Source: Glandiceps talaboti (taxonomy: Eukaryota; Hemichordata; Enteropneusta; Spengelidae). Taken from it: a DNA stretch of 64,000 bases. Positions within the stretch are counted from its first letter, which is position 1, and each line of letters starts with the position of its first letter. This document shows positions 37,801 through 48,359 of the stretch, one piece after another. Below the pieces are notes generated by a model. That model had not been told where the DNA came from. It searched no databases and saw only the letters and a program-made list of their open reading frames with translations. The stretch lies in assembly GCF_964340395.1 (NCBI RefSeq), contig NC_135560.1:17595098-17659097 (forward strand), read 5' to 3'. Position numbers and translations under genes: made by a program.

Positions 37801-37854
37801 GCCAATCCTACAAGCACCCCAACATATTCCACATATTTCACCAATGCTAGGCAT
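34795..37854 (-). CDS. ARL15: ARL15, atypical ADP-ribosylation factor-like GTPase
   Basis: Five exons on the minus strand: 37792-37854, 36817-36961, 35784-35843, 35148-35356, 34795-34953; TAG stop. The product is 211 aa (human about 204). Exons join in phases 0, 1, 1, 0. P-loop GLNKAGKTT (44-52), switch I PTQGF (Thr68), and EIGGN where classical Arfs have DxGGQ, so the catalytic Gln is replaced by Asn. The Y-x-GIVFVLDSS strand follows, and ASYQD stands in for the NKxD base-recognition motif. The N-terminal region lacks the Arf myristoylation Gly2 and is Cys-rich (C8, C11, C15, C19), with a KICCKPFPQP patch like the palmitoylated CC motif of mammalian ARL15. The family works at Golgi/plasma membrane and is linked to CNNM magnesium transporters and adiponectin traffic. 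The gene is about 3 kb here, versus several hundred kb in human. Confidence 0.93.
36651..36730. repeat. Short imperfect tandem repeat in ARL15 intron 1
   Basis: GCCAAATTCCCTCAGGGC-type units of about 23 bp recur roughly three times, followed by a variant AAGCCAAAATCGC. The region lies just downstream, on the + strand, of two copies of GCTAGGGGGTCTAATCCA near 36366 and 36409. Confidence 0.6.
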
Positions 37855-38276
37855 CCTCACGGCATGGTACAGTGGCACATATACACATAAAACTAAATTG
37901 CGATTTCGCTTGTCAAGGTGCAGCTAGGAATCTTAGATTACATCCGTGAGGCAAGATCAAACGAACAGCCGAACTTCACCGTCGTTCTCGTAATCTATCG
38001 CTATTTGCGTGATTTTATAACGAGATTGAAAATGGTTACTGGGGATACCACACCAAAGATACAGTTTGAAAAGTTTTAGAACTCAGTCGTATCGTTTTCA
38101 ATAACAGCTCTTAGTAGTGATAAATTGTTGAGAACAGTGTAGAGTCAGTTCTTCATAACTCGTTCCAAAACTGCAATAAATCAAAGGCCATTCGCTTCTC
38201 AACGCAATTTCGTCTAATTTGTACTGCGCATGGTCAGTTTATGGTGACGTCATCCGGAACAATCTCTAGCGCAAAT
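37855..38276. promoter_or_regulatory. Divergent promoter of ARL15 (-) and RNF126 (+)
   Basis: Only 422 bp separate the two start codons. A perfect CRE palindrome TGACGTCA lies at 38245-38252, followed directly by an ETS-type CCGGAA at 38254-38259. The RNF126 start sits in a YY1-like AATATGGCGGAAG. No TATA box at a sensible distance from either start is evident. This is typical of a housekeeping bidirectional promoter. Motifs are seen; activity is inferred. Confidence 0.55.
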
Positions 38277-41200
38277 ATGGCGGAAGCATCGCTACATGAA
38301 AACTCTAATTCACGACCAAGATTCTTCTGCCATTCATGTACTCGTGAAATTAGCCCAAAATTACCAGTAAGTATACTCATTAGTTATGGTGCTTGTATTC
38401 TATGTGTCGTATAACAATTATAAATCAGACAATCTTGGCGAAACCAGGACGTCAAGATGTCAACTGGTCACTACATTGCAAATGTGATATGTAATGCTTG
38501 GCGAGTCGCTCCGATAAAATATCATCTCAACCTTTAGACTCGCTATGCGCGTGAAGTGTCTCAACATTATCGTAACGTTGTCACATGTCATTCAGGTTTG
38601 AACAGTTGTACTAAATATAGTCCTATGATTTTACATACAGTGACGTTCAAAATAAATTAAGAGCTGCCACTGCCAGCCAAGCAATAGCAATTAGCATTGC
38701 CGTTTGGTACACATACATACGGGACAGGGGATCCGGGAGTGGACTTTCGTTTATTTTACATATCAAATAATATACAACAGTCATTATGTGACCGAAACTA
38801 AGAGACATACACCAATACGTTTTCAAATGCACGGTGTTTAGCGAAAACTAAAACATAAATCACACGTGGTAAGCTTGTAAAGTTGTATGGTCTCTAGTGA
38901 TAAATTATATCCTCACAAATCCGGAAAAACCAAATAACTAGAAATTAGTATCAACAGAATGGTTATAAATCGTTTAATGAATTTTGAACAGCCAGCGTAT
39001 CAGTAATGACAATATGTGATGGGGTAAACTCAGGATTGTTGGGATAACTTGAGGGGAGTTGATCATGGACACACTAATTTACTGGTCCTGACCTAACACA
39101 CAATATCATGATTCACATTCTTTCTATTTGCTTGATTTTTGAGACAGACTATGAAAAACCCAGTGTAATTGCCTTGGACAGACATCCTTTGGCCCCCTCG
39201 CCTGTTGCTCTCTCTCTCTTCATGACAAGACAAATCATTGTATGTATGTAAACAATACAACTGAACTAACTGTAGCCCAAAACGTGGGTTCCATTTGGTT
39301 TTACTTTCATTTCTCTTTTGAAGCTCAGTATTTGTCTTATCATGAATGTATTAGTCAACTAATACACCTATCTACTTGTCATATCAAGGATGAGAGACTC
39401 TTAGAAGTTCCACTCTTTGCACATGTTAGTGAATCAGAGACAATACTTTTACTCAAATGTATTCAATCGTCAGTTTTGTAAGTGATTCACAATACCAGTT
39501 TCTACCTAGTCATTACATAGTATGTACACAAATTATGTATAAAACTGGGTGTGGGGTTTGTTGCAAGGGTAGCCAAGGGTTATCACAAGTATTCCCTTTC
39601 TGGAGGGTAGGTGTGTCACAACTAGATTATATATGAATAGAATCTATTTATACGTAATCTAGCTGTAACACCACCACCCCACCCCCACCCCCCCACCACC
39701 CCCTTCCAGAAAGGGGATACCTGTAATCCCCCCATGGCTGGGTGCTTGCTGCCCATGCAACAAATCTGACACCTATGCAGCCAAAAATCCAACATCTCAT
39801 ATCCTATTTCCACGTGAACAACTCGACAGGTTCAAATCATATGAGATTTGGTATCATCTATCTATCCCATTCTAAATGTGTAAGAAATCTGCTAAAGAGT
39901 ATTGTAGTCATCTGAAGAAATCACACAGTATAGAAACTACGAAATCTAAATAGATAGCAAGCCCTGGTGTCTTTAGGTCCCTCAAAGATTCTCAAGTTAT
40001 GTTAAAAAAGCAAAAAATACCATGAGAGAGTGTGGAAAGTGAGGGGGCACAGGAGCAAAGTGTTCAGTGCCTGTTTTGCACACCTAATTGAATTATAGAC
40101 TAGCTAAGTGATACCTTGCACCATAGACCCTATGCTTGCACACAGATGTTCTGCTTCTGAACTCAATCCAGTCTATACTGACCAAGAGATTTTTAAAAAC
40201 GCGTCATATTGTCCTTTCAAGCTAAGTTGTATGTTAGACTTCATCCTGTATGCAAATTTGACGTTCCCCTATTCCTTACTGTTACATTGTATACTCTGTA
40301 GTCAAAAAAAACCCCACAGTTTACTATCATATCCCACAACACAAATTGTGGTATCCTTCATTAGAGGACACAGGTTTGCATAACACTGAACAGTATTGTT
40401 ATGCAAATGAATCTATCAACTCTATATGTGACATTCTTCAATTTTAAACCTAGGAATGTCCAAATCCACATGTAGCACTCACCATCGGCTGTCCTCATAT
40501 GTACCATTTCCCTCTCCCTTTCAGGAATACACCTGTCCAAGATGTGATACAGGTTTCATAGAAGAATTAAACAAGTAAGTGAATTATGATATTGTCATAT
40601 ACACTGGTGTGTAAATGAACCCGACTTTATGTTTTAGGAGAGATTTTGTCAAAAAAAATCAGCAGCTCTCTACAATCAGTAAAATAAATGTCAACTTTTC
40701 TTCCATGGGTATATATATTTTATTCATATCCTATTTAGAACAGCGCAGGCAGTGTAGGCCCAGGATTCAATCCTAGGATTTCGCATTAGTATTATCTTAT
40801 CAGTGGAACTATTAGAATTAAGTGAGATCATTTAGTTTGCTCAGAACCAACTGTGATAGCTCTGCCAGACAGCTCACTAGAATTTAAATCTGATCTGTGT
40901 TGGTCCTTTTAAAGACTGCAGTATATGTATGTCACATAACGTCCTTGATGCCACAATATGGAATGTTTAGTTAGAAATGGAGACATCTGGTTTCAAATGT
41001 TTGCTGCTAAGACAGCTATTATGTGCACTAATGTAGGAATTTCAACAACATTGTTCAAGAATGGTTTTGTTGTGTTCTCAACTTTTCCTCTGTAAATAAC
41101 TTCAAATTATTACACGTGCCACTCTGATTACCTTGTGTGGCTGCATGTGTGTAGAATGGGTATTTCTACTGCTGATATTGAAAACAGTGCATGTCTGTAC

Positions 41201-44200
41201 AAATGAGTGAACAAACGTTTCATGGTCTACATGTGAATGCAGCCATGTTCATTGTTGTTTCAGATAAACCTATGATACTGTGTATATGATAATAAAAATC
41301 CCATGATGCTTGATTGCCACATGCACAGTGGGTAGTCAAGGTGTTTACACTTGTGCTTGCAATGTTTTCTGCTGTAGTTTCATGTAGCTGACTGCAGAGA
41401 ACACTGTAAACACATGTAATGATGTATGAAAAACTGTAGTTTGCCATACTGGAACACATATGAGATTCTGTGTTACTGGTTACAAATTACACAATGATTA
41501 TGGTTATCTATGACTGTGTTCTTAAAAATAAATTTTCAAAGTGCTTATTTTGACTTTACCTTTACCTTGATAATTGATAATCCCATTCAGTTCCAGACCT
41601 CAAAATTTAATGGTAGTCTGGTGTCTCCAGACTATTAATACTTGCCATAGGGGCCATAATTTACAGCTGGTAGCCCACTCAGGCTACTGCTAAGATTGAC
41701 AGATAATATGAAAGTATTTTGATTACATACATATTTCCAACGGGGGTTCTCTGTTTTCAGTTTAGAAATACATGTACAGGAGTAATGATCACCATCATTT
41801 CACTACCAATTTTGGAAAGCAGTAGTCCACTGGGACAACGACAAGAAAAAGTTAATTTCAAGCTCTGCAGTTCTTCTCTATTCAAGGAAAATTTGTGTGA
41901 AAGCATAATGTGTGTATAGATAGCATTCAATTTGACCTACTATTCAAAGAACTGAATGGGTATTCAATGTTTCACTCATTAGTCTTACAACTACATATAC
42001 ACACAATAGTCTATAGGTCATTCATTAATAATTAATACCATAATTGTCATTTGACCTTGAAATGACCTGGATATGAAAATGAAATACAAATTATGATAAA
42101 GTAGATAACCATGGTGGTGTTGTAGAATGGGTACAATTGTTTTATACACGATTGTTAAGAAATGTCAGTACTATTCCCAGTGAAATTCAAATGTGAATGG
42201 CAATGATCTCTCTCTTTGCCTTTACATTGTGTTGGGCTCCACCCTGTGATACTCCATATTTTGTAAATATTTATTGCCATACATTTAAAATTTGACATAC
42301 AATGTATTTTGGTAATTGATTTTCCAAAAACAGATTAGGAAAAATATCTAGATGTAATAACAGATCACATTCCTCCATGTATTGCCAATCTACTATCTAC
42401 ACATCAAAATAATATTATTTTTTCAGAAATATTCTGGAAAAGATCTATGTTCAAATACATTGTAAATAAAATTTAGTAATTACTAGCATGTATAATCTCA
42501 CTAGAAACTGTGTTATAGATATGAGTTCACCTACAAATGTACTTTGTCAATAACATTTTTAGTCCCCACCGGACGAAGTCCGGGACGGGGACTTATGGAT
42601 CGGGGTCCGTACGTCTGTCCAGAGCCGTTTCTTGGAGATGCCTGGACTGATTTTTTTCAAACTTGGTACAGGGGCAACATACAGTACTATGGCATACATA
42701 TGCACGTCAATTTGTTTCATGATAAGATCCAATATAGCCACCTAGCAGCCATTTTGTTTGTGAATTTTCCCTGTCCAAAGCCATAACTCAGACATGCTTG
42801 AACAGATCTCATTCAAAGTTGGTATTGGGACAGTGTTCTATGACATACATTTGCATATTCATTGTTGTCGTGATATGATCCAATATGGCTGCCTGACAGC
42901 CATTTTGTTTGCGAATTTTCCATGTCCAAAGCCATAACTCAGACATGCTTGAACAGATCTCATTCAAAGTTGGTATTAGCACAGTGTTCTATGACGTACA
43001 TGTGCATCATGATACGATCCAATATGGCTGCCTGGCAGCCATTTTGTTGGCACAGTTTTCATGTTCCTTAAAACCCAATCATAGCAGGGACTCTCACTCT
43101 CACTTATATAACAGACATAAACACCACTTGACTCTGACCTTGAAGAGGTCAAACACCTTCTCACATACCGGCCATACACAGTAGCAATCTTCATGTAAAA
43201 TTACTAGTTTGTTTTTTCCAACATTGTATGAAATGTGTACAGTGATCGTGAATTTTCAATGTATTCAGGGGCATAGTTATATATTGCATTTACAGATTCC
43301 CAATGTTGTGGGTACAGTATGAGATACATAGATAGCCATATGTCATAAAATAGTAAGTTGAAATGTTGAGAACTATGTCTTTGATGAAGACTTGTTGTTA
43401 ATTGTGATGGCATTAGATTTGAAGCACCAGTTATTTTCCATCGTTAGTAAAGCAGAAGTGATATTGAGTACATGTACTGTAGTCTGATTTTGAAGTTTCT
43501 AAACAGTCAATATAAACTGAACATTAGATTCATTGTTAGTAAGGAAAGGGATTCGTTTGCAAGAAATGTTTGACAAGACTGCTTCAAATTCTCTTTTGCC
43601 CAACTAGTAATTACTTGTTTACTGACAAATACCCCTTGGGGGGAAAGCGGATTACTCATGATCCAACAGAATATCATGGTCATGCATGTATGTGTTAATT
43701 TTGTTTGTTTTCAGTTAAGAATTACTTCTATATTTCCTGACATCTATGTTTACAATGTGATTTGATTGTTTACAGTGATGTTACAGAAGACAGTGGTAAT
43801 AATGTAGATCATATAGATCAAGATCCTGCTGCACAGTTTGCAGAGGTTAGTATGTTCCTCCTTTCTTTATCACTAGCCACACCACCTCATACTACCATAC
43901 ACCATGTCACACCATTCCCACCCTATATCTCACACTACCCCATCCCACCCTACCTCCACACCATATATCCAACCCTACCTTGTACCACATAATCCAAGCC
44001 TACCATACATACAACCCCATTCCCTCTCTACCTCACACTATACCATTCTCACTACACCATCCCATCCTACCACACCATACCATCCCCAACCAACATATGG
44101 CTCACAGTATACATTTATACAACCCCATGCCACCATATTTCACACATTATTCCCACCCAACATACGACACTACCCCATAACGCCCTATCTCATACCACAC

Positions 44201-47173
44201 TGGTAGTTAGATATGATTAAACGTGAAACAAAGGTAAGTGTATATTACAGACTGTCTTTTAAATTTCCATCAGCTTTGGAGTAGAGCCTTCTTTGAGACA
44301 TTTGCACCACCTAATACAACTACACCTACTACAACCACTACTCAGGATGATGGCAGTAGCTCGTCTTCATCATCATCATCATCTAGTGATAACCAAGACA
44401 ACAGAGAAACAGAAAGGGCTGAAAGGGAACGAAGGAGACCGCCGTTTGGTACTAGGATATCATTTCGTAGGACCAATTCTAGGAATGAAAGGGCTAGAGC
44501 AATAGATATGTAAGTGATGTTTTTTTTATTAAATATGAAGTACATGTACGTAAAAGTGTCTCACAAGTGTATGACACACTATCATTTGGCTTATATCAAG
44601 CCAGTAAAGGTATGACAATTAGAATTGGCCTTTTAACAAATGGAAAGCATTTTATCAGATACCATCACATTATTCACTGTCACCTAAGTACATGACTTTG
44701 GTTACTTGCAAGTCTTGTTTGAAATTCAAGCTGTTTTTGTCACTTACGACAGATATTTCTAACTTCTTGAAAAAGCCTGCTAAGGTGCAAAACTCGTCAA
44801 AGATCCAAACCTTTTCTATACCCATTTACTGCAGATAATTTAAACTCCAGCATTATTCAAGGAATATCTACTCAACTCTGTACCAGTCAGGTTTGTATGA
44901 AATTCATATTCTCTGCATTTGTTATTTGACAGGATTCTTCAACAGTTATTGGGTGGGCTTGGAGGTGCAGCTGTTCTCCATGCTGGCCAAGGTCAAGGCT
45001 TTCCAATGTAAGTAAAGTAGTCCAATTTTTGATAAATTTACCATTAAAGTAATTCAATTTTACATTTAAAGATGTATACATTTACTTTAGATTTAATATT
45101 AAAAACAAAGAAGATATAATTTACTTTGCCAAGGGGTCTGATTAAAAGTGTATTGCTGTTACATTTTCTGTGTCAGTTGGTGCACACAATGTATGTTGAC
45201 CACAATAAAATGAACCATGAGGAGAAAGGTCTCATTATAACTCACAGTGAACAAATGTTACAAATTACACAGACACTTACCAGTCTCCGGTGTTTGCAAC
45301 ATGCTTATTTTCTCAATGGATTTGTACTTTTCAGTCAAATGTTAAATCTCCATGGCAACCCAGCTGACTATGCTTGGGGTTCCGGTGGATTAGATGCAAT
45401 TATTACACAGGTAAGATATCAGTACTTGATATGATCAGTCACAGGACAAGATGTGGGATTTAATGTGTCATGGTGTTGAAGAACAGTAGGTTACATCTCC
45501 TTCATCCTTTCTCGAGAAATGTAGTCATTTGTTCTATTACTTTGAAATGAAAAGTGCCCTTAGATGTGAAGGAAGTTACTGATTTCAAAAGAAATGCTGT
45601 CATGAAATTTATAGTACAGTGTTCCAATGTTAATAATGGCTTAACTTGTAATGTGGCCTATGATAGTCCAAACTAAATGCTTTGACTACAGGTTGACATA
45701 CCAGTTGTGCTTATCTATGATCATGCAAGCACCTGACACCTGTAGATGTTCATTTGTTTGTTACATGTACTTGCCCCCATCTTGTCTTTAGGAATGGCGT
45801 CCCTCTGTCCATGCATCTTTCTGTCCAACTGTATGTTGTCCACAGCTGTTTGTTTGTCATACCTCGGCCAATTGATCTCAAACATGGCACAAGTGTGAGA
45901 CACTAAGTTTAGCATATGTACATCGCTTTGTTTTTGCAATCTATTTGTAATTATACACAGTGTGGATGAAAACGTGATCTAGTATCTAACGATGATTTCT
46001 TTGATTTCACCCTTCATGGTTTTAGTTATTAAATAATCTTGAAGGTACAGGGCCTCCACCTGCAGACAAAGAGAAGGTAGAAGCACTTCCCAAAGTAAGA
46101 ATTACTAAAGAACATACAGGTAAGTTTGCAAGAAAACAAACAAATATTGAATTACAGGAAGCAGTCAACCAAATGTGGCTAGTGCAACTTGAGTCACTAA
46201 AAATTACTTGATATGAAACACTAGTCTAAACACTGCTTCTGAATAGCACTCCTAGTGGCCAAACTGTAAAATCTTTTGTCTTTCTGACAGTGGCATGTTA
46301 ACCATGTGATTGTATGTAAGGATATTATCATAGTAGGTTGGTAATCACTAAGCAAACTTTATTTAACTACAATTTTAGAAAAAAATAAAAATTGTTTCAA
46401 TTTGTGTCTGTTTCTTTGTGCATACAGATCAGAATTTAGAATGCTCAGTATGTAAAGAGGATTTTTCATTGGATGAACCTGTCAGGAAACTTCCTTGCAG
46501 TCACCTGTTTCACAATGATTGTATCATACCCTGGTTAGAATTGGTAAGTCAATCAATTTGTCCTAGCTCACAACATCTTAGCCAATGAAACAACACCTCC
46601 AGACTTGGGACAGCTTAGCCAATCAGACACCTCTAATTTCTAAACATAGATCAATCAAACACTTTGAGAGTTAGGTGTGATGACTTGATCCTAAACTCCA
46701 CCATAGCTTAGGTAATCAAACGCCTGACTGACATAATGTTGTCATTAGATTTGGTCATATTACCAGGCTAGCACACTGCAGGGTACATTGTATGTCTTGT
46801 ATATACAATTACTGAAATATGTGCATCATCAGGAAAGTGTCTTTTATATGCTGATCATGTAAGTAGTTATAGAAGAAGCTGATAATTAAAGTGATATACA
46901 ATCAACAAAAACCTTGCTGAGATGCAAAACTAGTCAAACTTTCAAGCCTCTTTTGTACTCATTTCCTGCTGTAAATGATTAACATTGACTACATTTGCCT
47001 TTCAGCATAATACTTGTCCAGTTTGTCGAAAAGGAATAGATGATGAAGATAATAACAAGAGTTCTAGTGATTCTGGATCAGATGGCAATGATAGGGACAA
47101 CAGAGGGCCAGGCTCATCGTCATCAAGGCCAAATAGGTCGGGAGGTTCAGTTTATGATTTCCATGACGATTAA
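38277..47173 (+). CDS. RNF126: RNF126/RNF115-type RING-H2 E3 ubiquitin ligase
   Basis: Nine exons: 38277-38366, 40525-40574, 43776-43845, 44274-44509, 44933-45007, 45335-45410, 46026-46119, 46428-46543, 47006-47173; TAA stop. The product is 324 aa (human RNF126 311, RNF115 304). An N-terminal zinc ribbon with C18-x2-C21 and C34-x2-C37 is the BCA2-type finger that binds BAG6 and ubiquitin. A Thr/Ser-rich linker follows (about 80-105), then a conserved MILQQLLGG...[18 protein letters not shown] middle. The RING-H2 domain has Cys236, Cys239, Cys254, His256, His259, Cys262, Cys273 and Cys276, with the E2-contacting Trp266. The tail is Ser/Asp-rich. The role is E3 ligase in cytosolic quality control of mislocalised proteins and receptor sorting. 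It is probably the single pre-duplication orthologue of the vertebrate RNF126/RNF115 pair (inference). Confidence 0.93.
39591..39722. repeat. Imperfect foldback with C-rich arm in RNF126 intron 1
   Basis: TATTCCCTTTCTGGAGGGT and GTCACAACTAGATTA on the left are mirrored by GTAATCTAGCTGTAACACC and CCCTTCCAGAAAGGGGATA on the right, with a pure C/A-rich insert (39668-39702) expanding the right arm. MITE-like but without a clear target-site duplication. Confidence 0.6.
42557..43060. repeat. Dispersed element with CCGGACGAAGTCCGG hairpin, in RNF126 intron 2
   Basis: Begins TTTTTAGTCCCCACCGGACG and has a short palindrome at 42569-42583. It then contains three imperfect copies, spaced roughly 140-150 bp apart, of a module with GATCCAATATGGCTGCCTG, CAGCCATTTTGTT, GTCCAAAGCCATAACTCAGA and TCAAAGTTGGTATT. 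No protein is encoded. A related-looking sequence with a CATACCTCGGCCAATTGATC segment lies at about 45780-45910 in a later intron. Confidence 0.65.
43866..44205. repeat. C/A/T-rich low-complexity array in RNF126 intron 3
   Basis: Imperfect repeats of ACACCATCCCA, CCTACC and CATACCA type fill most of the intron, with almost no G on the + strand. The stretch ends about 70 bp before the exon 4 acceptor. Confidence 0.75.
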
Positions 47174-47581
47174 CAACAACAACGCATGCGTGGTTACTTC
47201 TAGTATGAAACATATACAAATTAAAACAATTTTTGAATCTTTTTTATATGGACATCATAAAAGACATGTTGTGAACTGGTTTCATTTTACCATCGTACCT
47301 ATTCACAAAGCAGTTTTGGTATGGTCCCATGGTGGCTACTGTGAATGGATTAGTCTACTCTTACATGAAGGGGGTGGGGTTGTAGTAATGGACAGTGATG
47401 AGGAGAATACATCTACTTGAAATGTTTTTCTCAAGGAAATCTCATTCTCATTTATTAAAGATATTACAATGTTTTGATTTCATCTCAACAAGGTTTATAT
47501 ATATGTATTTTGAGTTTAATATGTACATTGAACATTGCAACAAATGTCATAATATGCACACAGCTGGTGAAAAATATTGAA

Positions 47582-48187
47582 CATAGTGAAATAGTTCAAA
47601 TATGCATATAGCTGAGCTTTGCTACAAAACAGTGAACAAAGGGATTTAGTTCAAATATGCACATAACTGGGCATTGCTACAAAATGATGAACATAGTGAA
47701 ATAGTTCATATATGCACATAACTGGGCTTTGCTACAAAATGGTGAACATAGTGAAATAGTTCATATATGCACATAACTTGGCTTTGCTACAAAATGGTGA
47801 ACATAGTGAAATAGTTCATATATGCACATAACTTGGCTTTGCTACAAAATGGTGAACATAGTGAAATAGTTCATATATGCACATAACTTGGCTTTGCTAC
47901 AAAATGGTGAACATAGTGAAATAGTTCATATATGCACATAACTTGGATTTGCTACAAAATGGTGAACATAGTGAAATAGTTCAAATATGCACATAACTGG
48001 GCTTTGCTACAAAATGGTGAACACTATGAAATAGTTCAAATATGCACATAACTGGGCTTTGCTACAAAATGGTGAACATAGTGAAATAGTTCATATATGC
48101 ACATAACTGGGCTTTGCTACAAAATGGTGAACATAGTGAAATAGTTCAAATATGCCCATATAGCTGGCTACAAAGAATTCAACATAG
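47582..48187. repeat. 55-bp minisatellite, about 11 units, downstream of RNF126
   Basis: The unit runs CATAGTGAAATAGTTCATAT, ATGCACATAACTTGGCTTTG, CTACAAAATGGTGAA. Central units are nearly identical; the first two and the last are more diverged, as expected if turnover is centred inside the array. It lies 400 to 1,010 nt after the RNF126 stop, so it is probably within its 3' UTR. Confidence 0.95.
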
Positions 48188-48347
48188 TGTGTACATAGCT
48201 GGCAACAAAACATTGCACATAAAACTAGGATATGAGATGTATGCTCAGAAATGGTACAGTGTGCAAACTATTGCATTTTAAATACAAGTGCAAAACTGTA
48301 TTTGACAAAGAAAAGGGGTCTTTCTAATGAGAATGAGTTTCCTAGTG

Positions 48348-48353
48348 AATAAA
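48348..48353 (+). terminator. Candidate RNF126 polyadenylation signal
   Basis: AATAAA in GTGAATAAACACGTTG, with T/GT-rich sequence downstream. If used, the 3' UTR is about 1.2 kb and contains the 55-bp minisatellite. Confidence 0.35.
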
Positions 48354-48359
48354 CACGTT

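Noticed and set aside
43762-44206. Pro/His/Thr-rich ORFs downstream of RNF126 exon 3
   Set aside because: Intronic CCA-rich low-complexity sequence; the splice donor at 43846 and acceptor before 44274 maintain the RNF126 frame.
47582-48187. Possible CRISPR or satellite-encoded peptide array
   Set aside because: 55-bp head-to-tail minisatellite with no spacers and stops in the frames.
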